Shown: positions 54,034 to 63,817, numbered from the stretch's first letter. The stretch: DNA of 64,000 nt from an uncultured Neomegalonema sp. (GCA_937990185.1 CALKBI010000061.1:1-64000), one strand, 5' to 3'. The notes: generated by a model not told the origin, from the sequence alone. Translations and numbers: made by a program.

Positions 54034-54981
54034 ATGACCGCGAGTAGCCCGTTTCTGAGCAAAACTGAGCCTTCCTGCCCAAAAGACCTGTTAGAGCGGG
54101 CGTTGCAATTTGCGCCTCCTCGCATTGCGATTGCACGGGCTGGTGCTCCCGCCCCGATGGAGGCGGCGCAAGACGCAACGGAAGCTGGGGTTATGGTCCC
54201 GGTGTTTGTTGGTGAGCGGGATCGGATCGAGCAGGAAGCTTCTGCGCTGAACTGGAATATTTCCAGCTTTGATTTGATTGAAGCTGAAGGGGAAGACGGG
54301 TCCGCAATGGCGGCTGCATCTGCGGTTCGTGAAGGTCAGGCTGATGTTCTAATGAAGGGACATCTCCATACTGACAGTTTCATGAAAGCCGCGATCAGTC
54401 GGACGCATGGCCTACGCACCGATAAGCGGTTCGTGCATATCTTTCATATGTCGCCTCCAGGTGGGGGAAGGCCGCTGTTGATTTCCGATGCTGCGGTGAA
54501 CGTTGCGCCGAATATGACGACGCGGGAGGATGCAATCCGGCTGGTTGTTGAATTGTCTCAGCGCCTTGGGACCAAGCGCCCGCGTGTTGCAATCTTATCG
54601 GCCACAGAATCCGCAATCGAGTCTGTGCCTTCGAGTATTGAGGGCCGCGACCTTGCTGAATGGGCAAAAACAAATGTGCCTGATGCTGATGTCAGAGGGC
54701 CGTTGGCGATGGATTTGATTTTGTCCGGCGAGGCAGCGGCGACAAAAGGAATGGCTGATGATCCCGTCGCTGGGCAAGCGGATGCGGTAATTGTCCCCGA
54801 TATTGTTTCGGGGAATACATTGTTTAAGACGCTCGTTTATGTGGGGGGAGCTTGCGCTGCTGGCGTGGTTATGGGCGGTGCTGCGCCTATTCTCTTGACC
54901 AGCCGTGCTGATCCACCGGCGGCTCGTCTTGCATCGGCAGCACTGTCACAAATATTATGTGCAAAACCGAAGGCGCGTTAG
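54034..54981 (+). CDS. Phosphate acetyl/butyryltransferase-family enzyme
   Basis: This 315-residue enzyme of the PTA_PTB family transfers an acyl group between CoA and phosphate. Recognisable parts are ADVLMKGHLHTDSFMKAAI, FHMSPPGGGRPLLISDAAVN and VPDIVSGNTLFKTLVYVGG near the end. It lacks the long N-terminal domain of full Pta, like the phosphotransacetylase module fused to MaeB in this same window. I start at ATG 54034; TTG 54016 overlaps the preceding gene. No acetate or butyrate kinase gene is adjacent, so its pathway is open. Confidence 0.85.
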   Translation: MTASSPFLSKTEPSCPKDLLERALQFAPPRIAIARAGAPAPMEAAQDATEAGVMVPVFVGERDRIEQEASALNWNISSFDLIEAEGEDGSAMAAASAVREGQADVLMKGHLHTDSFMKAAISRTHGLRTDKRFVHIFHMSPPGGGRPLLISDAAVNVAPNMTTREDAIRLVVELSQRLGTKRPRVAILSATESAIESVPSSIEGRDLAEWAKTNVPDADVRGPLAMDLILSGEAAATKGMADDPVAGQADAVIVPDIVSGNTLFKTLVYVGGACAAGVVMGGAAPILLTSRADPPAARLASAALSQILCAKPKAR

Positions 54982-55009
54982 GCTTTCACAGAATGTCGGG
55001 TTTGGTTGG

Positions 55010-55150
55010 ATATTAAGCTGACTGGAAAAACTTCCAGCCAGCTTAATATGGCGTTTCGAAATAACCATGAAACACGAGGGATGGTTTCATGGAATGTTTG
55101 GCGTGAAACCTGATTCAATGGTCACCCGAAACGCTTGAGTAGGTGAATCA
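55010..55150. other. Highly structured intergenic region between convergent genes
   Basis: An 18-bp stem with one mismatch pairs 55010-55027 with 55032-55049. A perfect 9-bp stem pairs CCATGAAAC (55065-55073) with GTTTCATGG (55084-55092). GCGTTTCG (55051-55058) is complementary to CGAAACGC (55127-55134). TGATTCA (55111-55117) is complementary to TGAATCA (55144-55150). The first hairpin may be a terminator for the phosphotransferase gene, although no T tract follows. The whole could also be a small structured RNA. Confidence 0.55.
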
Positions 55151-55154
55151 AAAC

Positions 55155-56093
55155 TTACTTTGATTCACTTTCCAGGTAAGCAATCACGTTTTCGATGTCC
55201 TCAGGCTTTCTCAATCCGCCGAAAGCCATCTTCGTTCCTTTGATGTAAGTTTTTGGCTTCTTCAGAAACTCGGCCAGCGTTTCCGTCGACCACGTGATGT
55301 CGGAGTCTTTAAAGGCTTTCGAATACTTGAAACCGTCTACAGCAGCAATTTTACGACCAATGACACCTTGCAGCGTTGGGCCGACTTTATTCTTGTCACT
55401 GTCTGCGACATGACAGGCTTTGCATTTGCGGAAGACTTTTTTACCTTTTGCAGCATCACCACTGGAAACAGATGCAAGCGTTGCGGCTGCTGCAGGAGCA
55501 GCCGCAGCCTTCGCGTCGCCAGCATGTTCGAATACAAGGCGCAACGTGACAGGCGAAACGCGCGTGATACTAGGCAGCTTAGCCACTTCCATCAATTTAG
55601 AGACGCCTTCGTCAATGCCCGCTTCTTTTGTCGAGAGCATGATCATCTCATCCGTCGTGGCCATCATCTTTTTATCGGATAAACGCGCTACGAAAAGACT
55701 GGTTTCAATCGGTATGTCATTACCGTTGATTGTGAGCGTTCCTTCGACATCCACAGTTGTTGTATCGCCAGCTTTCATGCCGTTGAGTTCGTCCGCGTCG
55801 ATCTCTGCGGAGATCATTGCTTTTGGTGAAGCATTGAGGACCATCTTTTGCATCCGCTCATTGCGGATATCGATCCAAGTCTCAACAGATGCGACATCGA
55901 TTTCGACACTGACTTTTCCGCCATCTACCGAGCCTGAGATGCTCTTAAAGTGGTGAACTTCTCCAACAGTATCTTTCTTGACTGACCCGAACGCGATTTT
56001 GGATTCATCGCCCGAAAGCGTCCACATGTCGGCATGAGCGGGTGCAATGACAGTAAGTGTCAGTGCTGTGCAGAGTGATAGTGATTTGAACAT
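55155..56093 (-). CDS. YceI domain - cytochrome c fusion protein
   Basis: This 312-residue exported protein has a signal peptide (MFKSLSLCTALTLTVIAPAHA) and a YceI lipid-binding beta-barrel domain (about 22-195). The domain begins at WTLSGDESKIAFGSVKKDTV and ends with ITRVSPVTLRLVFEHA. An Ala-rich linker and a class I cytochrome c domain (about 220-312) follow, with CKACH and distal Met in TKMAFGGLRK. YceI proteins bind isoprenoids such as quinones, so a quinone-linked redox role is plausible but inferred. GGAGG directly precedes ATG 56093. A second YceI gene lies upstream on the same strand. Confidence 0.9.
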   Translation of the reverse strand: MFKSLSLCTALTLTVIAPAHADMWTLSGDESKIAFGSVKKDTVGEVHHFKSISGSVDGGKVSVEIDVASVETWIDIRNERMQKMVLNASPKAMISAEIDADELNGMKAGDTTTVDVEGTLTINGNDIPIETSLFVARLSDKKMMATTDEMIMLSTKEAGIDEGVSKLMEVAKLPSITRVSPVTLRLVFEHAGDAKAAAAPAAAATLASVSSGDAAKGKKVFRKCKACHVADSDKNKVGPTLQGVIGRKIAAVDGFKYSKAFKDSDITWSTETLAEFLKKPKTYIKGTKMAFGGLRKPEDIENVIAYLESESK

Positions 56094-56200
56094 ATGTCCT
56101 CCGAAAGGTTCTGAGTGCAACGAGCGTACAAGGGCGACAGTGTGCCGAACTGAATACATCAAGACGACTTTCCTGCACGCTCGTTACCCCTTTGTGGCGG

Positions 56201-56767
56201 TTACTTGGTAAAGACGAGGCGCAGTGTCACAGGCGAAACGCGCGTGATACCTGGTAGTTTGGCGAGTTCCATGAGTTTGGATACACCATCATCAATCCCA
56301 GCATCCTGGGTACTGAGCATAATCATTTCGTCCGATACCGCCATCATCTTATTGTCAGTAAGCCGTGCGACGAAAAGGCTTGTTTCTATCGGCAACTCAT
56401 TGCCGTTGAGCGTAAGAGCGCCTTCGACGTCGATCAGCGTCGTTTCACCAAGGGCGAGGTCGGTTAGCTCATTTATGTCAACTTCTGCAGACAATACGGC
56501 TTGCGGCGTGGAATTAAGAACAAACTTTTGAATTCTCTCATTTCGAATATCGATCCAGGTTTCGACTGATGCGACGTCGATAATGACGGAAACTTTGCCC
56601 GAATCGCTTACAGAGCCTGAAATACTGCGAAAATGATGAACCTCGCCAACAGTGTCTTTCTTGACTGAGCCAAAGGCGACTTTTGACGCATCGCTATCAA
56701 GGACCCAATCACCAGCGAACGCAGGTCCAGTGAATAACAACGTCAGTATTGTGACTAATTTTTTCAT
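56201..56767 (-). CDS. YceI-family periplasmic protein, paralogue of the next gene
   Basis: This 188-residue exported protein has a signal peptide (MKKLVTILTLLFTGPAFAG) and a single YceI domain. It shares long identical runs with the YceI part of the adjacent fusion protein (ASVETWIDIRNER, PIETSLFVARL, GITRVSPVTLRLVF). It lacks the cytochrome domain and ends at VFTK. The pair is a tandem duplication, and either domain gain or loss followed. ATG 56767 is preferred over GTG 56770. Lipid or quinone binding is the known family property; the ligand here is unknown. Confidence 0.9.
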   Translation of the reverse strand: MKKLVTILTLLFTGPAFAGDWVLDSDASKVAFGSVKKDTVGEVHHFRSISGSVSDSGKVSVIIDVASVETWIDIRNERIQKFVLNSTPQAVLSAEVDINELTDLALGETTLIDVEGALTLNGNELPIETSLFVARLTDNKMMAVSDEMIMLSTQDAGIDDGVSKLMELAKLPGITRVSPVTLRLVFTK

Positions 56768-56990
56768 CACGTTTCCCCGAAGAATTGAAAAATTTATTCA
56801 TCTTGGAGAGGTAACGCGCATAGGCATGAATTTATTCGATTTGAAGGGGACCACGTTTTTGTGAGGGGATGCGTTATCTGCTCCCCCTGATGTTTTCAGC
56901 TTTCGGAAAAGGTATTCGGAACCCGAGATGGAAAATCTAGTCCGAAAGATTCGCTCAATTAATATCATCGCGGTTTGATTGGGGGTGGCT

Positions 56991-59243
56991 CTAAAAAGCT
57001 CCGGCTGCAAAGACTGACATTGTAACAATATCAGATACGCTCGCGGTCAGGCTGGCGACTTGTACCGGCTTTTCCATACCGACTAGGATCGGTCCAATCA
57101 AAGTGGAACCACCAAGTTCACCGAGCATTTTCGTTGAAATAGAGGCCGAGTGACGAGCGGGCATAACCAAGACATTGGCCGGGCCGGATAACCGGCAAAA
57201 TGGATAGACAGCCATCGCATCCATATTCAGTGCAACGTCAACGGCCATCTCACCATCAAATTCGAAATCTACGCCACGTTGTTCGAGAATTTTGACGCCA
57301 TTGCGCAGGTTTTCTGATCGCTCAGATTCCGGATACCCGAAAGTCGAGAATGAAGTCATGGCGACACGTGGTTCTAAGCCCATCTTGCGGGCTGCACCCG
57401 CAGCGGCCTCGGCAATATTGGCGATCTCTTCGCCGGTTGGCATTTCGTGGACAACGGTATCAGCGACGAGAACGGTGCGGCCTCTGGCTACGACCGCTGT
57501 TGCACCGATGACTATCTGTTTATGATCAGGGTCCAAGACCTCTTGGATGCGATCAAGCACCACTGCCGATTTGCGAGTTACGCCGGAAACCATCCCGTCC
57601 GCATCCCCAAGCGCGAGCATACATGCCGCGAACGTGTGGCGGTCTTGTTGAACCATGCGTTGGGCATCGCGGTGCAGTCGGCCTCTCCGTTGCATCCGTT
57701 CGTAGAAGTATTCAGTGTATTGAGGTACACGATCTGAAACACGCGCATTGAGAATGGTTAGCTCGTCCGTGCCGTCCAGCCCAAGCCGTTGAGCCTTATA
57801 GCGAATTTCGTCACTTCGACCAATCAGAATGGCCTCTCCCAAGCCTGAGCGGACATAAGTTACTGCGGCGCGGATAACGCGTTCGTCTTCTCCTTCGGCG
57901 AAGACCATACGTTTTGGGTTTGCGCGGACTTTATCATGTAAGACTTGAAGCATCGCCGCCGTTGGATCGAGGCGCGCCGCCAGTCGTTGTTCGTAGCCTT
58001 TGATGTCGATAATGGGCTTGCGTGCAACACCGCTGTCCATCGCGGCCTTTGCCACGGCAACAGGAACCTGGCTGATAAGGCGTGGGTCAAAAGGCGCAGG
58101 AATGATGTATTCTGGGCCATATCGCATCTTGCGGCCATATGCTGCGGCGACTTCATCATGGACGTCTTGCCTAGCAAGTTCAGCAATTGCGCGCGCGGCG
58201 GCGATTTTCATCTCATAATTGATTGTGCTGGCGCGAACGTCGATGGCTCCTCGGAAAATATACGGGAAGCCAAGGACATTGTTGACTTGGTTCGGATAGT
58301 CCGAGCGTCCCGTGGCGACAATAGCATCCGGACGAGCCTCGCGCGCGTCTTCCGGGGTGATCTCCGGGTCCGGATTGGCCATCGCGAAAATGATCGGCTT
58401 TTCTGCCATCGTGAGAAGCATTTCCGGGGTCAAAACTCCCGGTGCGGACAGCCCAAGGAATAGATCAGCGCCGACTATGGCTTCTTTGAGAGTGCGCTTG
58501 GAGGTTTCAATTGCATGTGCGGCGCGCCATTCGTCGAGATCAGGGCGGCCTTTATAGAGAACACCATCCAAATCGACGAGAGTAGCGTTCTCGCTTTTCA
58601 AGCCAAGATTTTTGAGTAATTCAATACAGGCGATTCCAGCCGCTCCAGCCCCGACGAGCACAACTTTTGTGTCCTCAATCCGTCGTTTTGTGAGGTCCAA
58701 TGCATTGATTACGCCCGCGCCAACAATGATGGCAGTGCCATGTTGGTCGTCGTGAAACACCGGAATATCCATCAATTCACGCAAGCGGCGTTCGATTTCA
58801 AAGCATTCAGGAGATTTGATGTCTTCGAGATTGATCCCCGCAAACGTTGGTCCCATGTGCTTTACAGCGTCCACAAAGGCGTCCGGGTCTTCGGTATCAA
58901 GTTCAATGTCAAACGAGTCGATATCCGCGAACCGCTTGAAGAGAACAGCTTTTCCTTCCATCACCGGCTTGGAAGCCAGAGCGCCCAGATTGCCTAATCC
59001 AAGAATCGCGGTTCCGTTTGAGATGACGGCGACCATATTGCCTTTGGCCGTGTATTCGTAAGCGAGATCGTGGTTTTGCGCGATGGCGCGCACAGGGACG
59101 GCCACGCCGGGGGAATATGCGAGCGAGAGGTCGCGCTGCGTTGCCATTGGTTTTGTTGCACTGATTTCCAGCTTTCCGGGTTTGCCTCGAGCATGAAAAT
59201 CGAGGGCTTCTTCATTCGAAAACTGGGAACTCTGGTCGGGCAT
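56991..59243 (-). CDS. maeB: NADP-dependent malic enzyme with phosphotransacetylase-like domain
   Basis: This 750-residue MaeB decarboxylates malate to pyruvate with NADP. The malic enzyme part (about 1-430) has SLAYSPGVAVPVRAIA, VFHDDQHGTAIIVGAGVINA and KVVLVGAGAAGIACIELL. The C-terminal part (about 440-750) is a phosphotransacetylase-like module (GMVSGVTRKSAVVLDRI, LNMDAMAVYPFC, VMPARHSASISTKML), thought to be regulatory and to bind acetyl-CoA. The start is ATG 59243 or 59249; the frame runs further up without conservation. It is divergent from the acyl-CoA dehydrogenase gene. Confidence 0.95.
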   Translation of the reverse strand: MPDQSSQFSNEEALDFHARGKPGKLEISATKPMATQRDLSLAYSPGVAVPVRAIAQNHDLAYEYTAKGNMVAVISNGTAILGLGNLGALASKPVMEGKAVLFKRFADIDSFDIELDTEDPDAFVDAVKHMGPTFAGINLEDIKSPECFEIERRLRELMDIPVFHDDQHGTAIIVGAGVINALDLTKRRIEDTKVVLVGAGAAGIACIELLKNLGLKSENATLVDLDGVLYKGRPDLDEWRAAHAIETSKRTLKEAIVGADLFLGLSAPGVLTPEMLLTMAEKPIIFAMANPDPEITPEDAREARPDAIVATGRSDYPNQVNNVLGFPYIFRGAIDVRASTINYEMKIAAARAIAELARQDVHDEVAAAYGRKMRYGPEYIIPAPFDPRLISQVPVAVAKAAMDSGVARKPIIDIKGYEQRLAARLDPTAAMLQVLHDKVRANPKRMVFAEGEDERVIRAAVTYVRSGLGEAILIGRSDEIRYKAQRLGLDGTDELTILNARVSDRVPQYTEYFYERMQRRGRLHRDAQRMVQQDRHTFAACMLALGDADGMVSGVTRKSAVVLDRIQEVLDPDHKQIVIGATAVVARGRTVLVADTVVHEMPTGEEIANIAEAAAGAARKMGLEPRVAMTSFSTFGYPESERSENLRNGVKILEQRGVDFEFDGEMAVDVALNMDAMAVYPFCRLSGPANVLVMPARHSASISTKMLGELGGSTLIGPILVGMEKPVQVASLTASVSDIVTMSVFAAGAF

Positions 59244-59429
59244 GGTCATCTCGTGGCAATAGAAAGAGGGACCGCACCCTAGGAGGGATACAGCCGGGTA
59301 ACAATGCCTTTCACAAAAATAGGTGTAGCCAGCATTATAGGATAGTACGCGACCACATGACCCGACGTGACAGTTGCAGATGTGCGCTGGAACTGCATTT
59401 TGGATGTGAATCACGTTTTGGAGGCTGTT

Positions 59430-61163
59430 ATGCCCTATACCGCACCGCTAAAAGATATACGGTTCTGCCTTGAACACGTCGCTGAGGCGCAGGGACTGGC
59501 GGATACAGCTTTGTTTGCGGAAGCCACGCCCGAAACCGTCGATGCGATTCTCGAAGAGATGGGAAAACTTGCCACAGAGACGCTTGCCCCGTTGCAACGC
59601 CCCGGTGATGCAGGGTCACAACTGATCAATGGTAGGGTCGAAACGCCTGAAGGATACAAGGCGGGCTATGATGCGCTGGCTGAAGGCGGTTGGATGGGCC
59701 TTGCAGCAGAGGCGGAGCTTGGCGGGATGGGCTTGCCCCTCTCTGTTCAAACTGCTGTCAATGAAATGCAGGCAAGCGCGTGTCTGTCGTTGTCACTCTG
59801 TCCATTGATGACCCAAGGGTCCATCGAAGCGTTCACCGAACATGCAAGTGATGAGCTGAAAGAGAAATACCTTGGCAAGATGATCTCTGGCGAATGGTCC
59901 GGCACGATGAATTTGACCGAACCGCAAGCCGGGTCAGATGTTGGCGCTCTAAAGACGAAGGCGGAACCTGAGGGCGATGCCTATCGTATCAACGGGCAAA
60001 AAATCTACATCTCATGGGGTGATCATGACTTGGTTGAGAATATCGTGCATCTCGTCCTTGCTCGTTTGCCTGATGCGCCGTCGGGGTCGAAGGGCATCAG
60101 CCTATTTGTTGTGCCGAAATATCTTGATGATGGTTCAGAGAACGGTGTGACGACCGTATCGCTTGAACACAAGATGGGGCTGCATGGCTCGCCAACCTGT
60201 GTTCTGGCTTACGAGAATGCGAAAGGCTGGCTGATTGGCGAGGAAAACAAAGGCCTCGCCTGTATGTTCACAATGATGAACAATGCACGGCTTGGCGTTG
60301 GCGTTGAGGGACTTGGCACTGCGGAGGCCGCTACTCAACACGCGCTGTCTTATGCGACAGATCGGGTTCAGGGAAAGGTTGCACCTCGCGAAGGTCAAGA
60401 ATTGGGCAATGCGATCATTGAGCACCCAGATGTCAGACGCATGATGATGGAGATGAAGGCACGCACGGAAGCGGCGCGTGCAATTTGTTATGATACTGCA
60501 AAAGCCCTCGATATGGCGCGCGCAGCGCCTGATGCAGATCGAGATATGTGGGAGCGGCGCGGTGCTTTCCTGACACCGCTTGCGAAGGCATATGGAACAA
60601 TCACTGGCATGAAAGTGGCCGAAATGGGTGTTCAAGTCCATGGAGGCATGGGATTTATTGAAGAAACAGGGGCCGCGCAGTTTTACCGTGATGTCCGCGT
60701 TACAGCGATCTATGAAGGAACCAACGGCATTCAGGCTGCTGATCTTGTGGGCCGCAAACTCTCCATGGATGGTGGGGAAACAGCGCGAAGCATTTTGGAC
60801 GATGCTGAATCAGAGATGCATGTTGCGACGAGTGAGATTACGCGGTCACTGGTTGCGGTCCACACGGCAGCGGAAGAAGCGACGATGTGGATGCTGGCGC
60901 AAAATGATATGGCGGAACGTCTTGCGGGATCGAATGCCTATCTTATGGTGATGTCTACACTACGCGCTGCAACTTTATTGCATCGTGGAATTCGTGCTGC
61001 TGAAGTGAGAATGTCTGACGATCCGGACTTTTATCTCGTGAAAATTGCCATTGCCTCATATTATCTGTCGCATGTCGCACCCGAAGCCATCGGGTATGCC
61101 ATCAGCGCAAAGCAAGGCTCGACGCTGCATTATGCTCTGACTGCCGAACAGATGGCTTTATGA
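59430..61163 (+). CDS. Acyl-CoA dehydrogenase, long (DmdC-like) form
   Basis: This 577-residue FAD enzyme is longer than the usual 380-residue acyl-CoA dehydrogenases because of a C-terminal domain, as in DmdC/FadE12-type proteins. Signatures are MNLTEPQAGSDVGALKTKA, GVQVHGGMGFIEE and IYEGTNGIQAADLVGRKL. The last carries the catalytic Glu position. GGAGG precedes ATG 59430. It overlaps the MBL-fold hydrolase gene by 4 bp. The substrate may be a long-chain acyl-CoA or a methylthio-propionyl-CoA; sequence alone does not decide. Confidence 0.9.
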   Translation: MPYTAPLKDIRFCLEHVAEAQGLADTALFAEATPETVDAILEEMGKLATETLAPLQRPGDAGSQLINGRVETPEGYKAGYDALAEGGWMGLAAEAELGGMGLPLSVQTAVNEMQASACLSLSLCPLMTQGSIEAFTEHASDELKEKYLGKMISGEWSGTMNLTEPQAGSDVGALKTKAEPEGDAYRINGQKIYISWGDHDLVENIVHLVLARLPDAPSGSKGISLFVVPKYLDDGSENGVTTVSLEHKMGLHGSPTCVLAYENAKGWLIGEENKGLACMFTMMNNARLGVGVEGLGTAEAATQHALSYATDRVQGKVAPREGQELGNAIIEHPDVRRMMMEMKARTEAARAICYDTAKALDMARAAPDADRDMWERRGAFLTPLAKAYGTITGMKVAEMGVQVHGGMGFIEETGAAQFYRDVRVTAIYEGTNGIQAADLVGRKLSMDGGETARSILDDAESEMHVATSEITRSLVAVHTAAEEATMWMLAQNDMAERLAGSNAYLMVMSTLRAATLLHRGIRAAEVRMSDDPDFYLVKIAIASYYLSHVAPEAIGYAISAKQGSTLHYALTAEQMAL

Positions 61164-62221
61164 AAACCCGTGCCGAGAAAATTGCGGATGCTAAATCTGC
61201 CGGTATGACTTTTCCAAATCCCGAGCCACCGAAATCAGGCGAGACGATTGAAGTTGCGCCGGGCATACTTTGGGCACGCTTACCCCTGCCAATGGCACTG
61301 GATCACGTAAATATCTACTTCCTTGACGGTGATGATGGTTGGACCGTTATTGATACCGGCATGAAGACGCGCGATGGGCGCAGCGCATGGGAAGCACTGT
61401 TATCAGGTCCACTTGCCGAAAAGCCAATTAAGCAAGTGATTGTCACCCATAACCACCCGGATCATATTGGTCTTGCAGGTTGGTTATGCGAGAAAGTCAA
61501 CGCGCCGTTAGTGACGACGCGAACCTCTTTTCTCTATGCTAAAATGCTTCAACTGGACGCTTGGGATGAACTGCCTGCGGATGCAGTGAAGTTTTATAAA
61601 CGTGCAGGCTTCGGCCCAATAGAGATGGAGCGCGCCCAGAATCGGGCTGCGTTTGGATTTTCGAAAGTTTGTGCGCCTCTGCCTCTAGGTTTTCAGCGTA
61701 TTGTTGAAGACCAGATACTGCAAATAGGCGGAAGAGACTGGAAAGTAATCGTTGGACATGGTCATGCCGCCGAACATGCGATGCTATTATGCGAGGAAGA
61801 CGGGCTACTGATTTCAGGGGATCAGGTGCTGCCACGCATTACATCAAATATTGGCGTTTATCCGACGGAACCGGATGGGAATCCGTTGGGGGAATGGCTT
61901 GGAAGTTGCGAAAGACTGCATAATTTGCTTCCGGCCAATTTGCTCGTCTTACCGGGGCATAACGAACCCTTCACGGGTGTCGGGATTAGATTGAAGCAAC
62001 TGATCGATCATCACGGTGAGACATTAAAAGCATTGGAACAGTTTTTATCTGCACCAAGAACAACCATTGAATGTTTCGGAACGCTGTTTGACAGGAAGAT
62101 AACAGAACAGCTTCAAGGATTTGCAACTGTAGAAGCGGTTGCCCATTTGAATTATCTGGTAGAATCAGGACGCGCTAACAGGAAAGAGGAGGCGGGCGTA
62201 TATAAGTACACCCGCCTTTGA
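61160..62221 (+). CDS. Metallo-beta-lactamase-fold hydrolase
   Basis: This 353-residue MBL-fold enzyme has a complete metal site. The HxHxDH motif is in VIVTHNHPDHIGLAG, the third His in VIVGHGHAAEHAML, the bridging Asp in LLISGDQVLPRI and the last His in LVLPGHNEPF. The C-terminal 80 residues form a helical winged-helix-like extension, as in LACTB2 or some thioesterase-like members. It is cotranscribed with the acyl-CoA dehydrogenase, so hydrolysis of an acyl-CoA-derived thioester or lactone is plausible but inferred. Confidence 0.87.
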   Translation: MKTRAEKIADAKSAGMTFPNPEPPKSGETIEVAPGILWARLPLPMALDHVNIYFLDGDDGWTVIDTGMKTRDGRSAWEALLSGPLAEKPIKQVIVTHNHPDHIGLAGWLCEKVNAPLVTTRTSFLYAKMLQLDAWDELPADAVKFYKRAGFGPIEMERAQNRAAFGFSKVCAPLPLGFQRIVEDQILQIGGRDWKVIVGHGHAAEHAMLLCEEDGLLISGDQVLPRITSNIGVYPTEPDGNPLGEWLGSCERLHNLLPANLLVLPGHNEPFTGVGIRLKQLIDHHGETLKALEQFLSAPRTTIECFGTLFDRKITEQLQGFATVEAVAHLNYLVESGRANRKEEAGVYKYTRL

Positions 62222-62228
62222 AATTATA

Positions 62229-62666
62229 TTAGAGAAGTGTCAGATCGGCATGGCCGATTGGTACGTTAAACTTCTCACACCAAATCCAAACCTGATCGTA
62301 GTCTCCGATGTCGAGTCCTGGCTTTAGGGCATAAATTGACTCGCCGTTTGCTTCAATCAGACCGAGGATTGTACCGGCTTGGTATCCACCAGCTGACTTG
62401 TTACCCAGAGCAACTTTGGGATCAGGTGCGCCGCTTTCGGAGAAATTAGGACCAAGACGGACGAACCATTGGCCGTCTCTACGGAAGATTTCAGTCGTTC
62501 CGGTAACTTGGAATTTTGGAGTGCCAACGAAGCCTCCGCGCGCTGTCACTAACACTTCGCTCGCTGCAGCAGGAGCTGCTGCTTGAGAGTAGCTAGAACC
62601 GCCACTTTGGTTTGAACAGGCGGCGAGGGTAAGGGCAGCAACAGCTGCAACAACAAGTGATTTCAT
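62229..62666 (-). CDS. DM13-domain lipoprotein
   Basis: This 145-residue lipoprotein has signal MKSLVVAAVAALTLAACS with the lipobox LAAC. An Ala/Ser/Gly-rich spacer and a DM13-like domain follow (EIFRRDGQWFVRLGPNF, APDPKVALGN, YDQVWIWCEKFNVPIGHADL). DM13 domains are proposed to take part in redox or electron-transfer processes, and the Trp-Cys near the end is a typical family feature. ATG 62666 follows GGGAGC, so the 28-codon upstream extension is rejected. It is convergent to the MBL gene with an 8-bp gap. Confidence 0.85.
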   Translation of the reverse strand: MKSLVVAAVAALTLAACSNQSGGSSYSQAAAPAAASEVLVTARGGFVGTPKFQVTGTTEIFRRDGQWFVRLGPNFSESGAPDPKVALGNKSAGGYQAGTILGLIEANGESIYALKPGLDIGDYDQVWIWCEKFNVPIGHADLTLL

Positions 62667-62929
62667 TTTTAGCTCCCTATTATGAACATATTCACCATCG
62701 TCCGTGATCGTCTCTACGTCCAATAACGCCTGCGCGACGAATTGTTTCAAAACTTATAGTATTTTGAGATTTTGTTGAATTAGATTTCACGCCGTTTGCT
62801 GTGTAAAATCTGTTCCTGACGCTCCAAAATTATCGGAAAACACTGTTCTCATGGATTACGCAACGATACGATAGCGACGCTGCCTTCAATACGTTATCCT
62901 GATCCCCTGAAAACCTTTGGAGTGATGCG

Positions 62930-63817
62930 ATGAGCGATCTTGCAGGCAAGACCATCTTTATTTCTGGCGGGAGCAGGGGCATTGGCCTTGCCATTGCGAT
63001 AGCTTGCGGGCGCGCCGGAGCCAATGTCGTTATTGCCGCGAAAACAGATCAACCACACCCCAAGTTGCCTGGTACAATCCATACTGCGGCTGATGAGATC
63101 CGGGCTGCTGGTGGCAAGGCTCTTGGCGTCCTGTGTGATATCCGCGACGAATCTCAGGTGCAATCGGCTGTGGATCAAGCGGTTGCAGAGTTTGGCGGCA
63201 TTGATGCGGTTGTGAATAATGCAAGTGCGATCAGTCTTACGCCGACAGCGCAGACAGATTTGAAGCGTTATGATCTGATGGCTGATGTCAATTCGCGCGG
63301 TACTTTCTTGGTCACAAAGACATGTCTGCCGTACCTTTTGAAATCCGATAGCGCGCATATCTTGACGCTATCTCCTCCGCTCGATTTTCGGACGATGTGG
63401 TTTCAAAATCATCCGCCTTATTCACTAGCCAAATATGGGATGAGTCTGCTGTCTCTGGGGTGGGCAGGTGAATTCAAGGGTAAAGTTGCCGTCAATTGCC
63501 TATGGCCTCGTACAACGATTGATACGGCTGCGGTGCGTAATTTGCTCGGCGGAGAGAAAATGGCCTCCGCGAGCCGGACGCCGGAGATCATGGGTGATGC
63601 TGCCCTCGCTATACTCAAAAAGCCTGTCGATTTTAGCGGATGGTTTTGCTTGGACGATTTGGTGCTTGCTGCGCAGGGTGTCACCGACTTTGATAGCTAT
63701 TCGGTAACACCAGGTGCAAAACTGCAACCAGACTTCTTTGTCCCCGAAACCGCTGTCCCCCCCTCAGAAGCAGGGGGTGCAGTTGGTTGGAGGGAGCCTG
63801 AGCTTAAATTGGGGTAA
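62930..63817 (+). CDS. Short-chain dehydrogenase/reductase, HSDL2-like
   Basis: This 295-residue Rossmann-fold oxidoreductase has the cofactor motif FISGGSRGIGLAIA (TGxxxGxG type). NNASAIS and the catalytic triad follow: Ser in ILTLSPPLDF, Tyr and Lys in YSLAKYGMS. The KTDQPHPKLPGTIHTAADEI segment is characteristic of the hydroxysteroid dehydrogenase-like 2 group. The substrate is unknown; lipid or fatty-acid metabolism would fit the group and the neighbouring acyl-CoA dehydrogenase. The gene is complete in the window. The 180 bp after it hold only a weak hairpin (ATGCGTCG/CGACGCAT) and no gene that I can support. Confidence 0.9.
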   Translation: MSDLAGKTIFISGGSRGIGLAIAIACGRAGANVVIAAKTDQPHPKLPGTIHTAADEIRAAGGKALGVLCDIRDESQVQSAVDQAVAEFGGIDAVVNNASAISLTPTAQTDLKRYDLMADVNSRGTFLVTKTCLPYLLKSDSAHILTLSPPLDFRTMWFQNHPPYSLAKYGMSLLSLGWAGEFKGKVAVNCLWPRTTIDTAAVRNLLGGEKMASASRTPEIMGDAALAILKKPVDFSGWFCLDDLVLAAQGVTDFDSYSVTPGAKLQPDFFVPETAVPPSEAGGAVGWREPELKLG

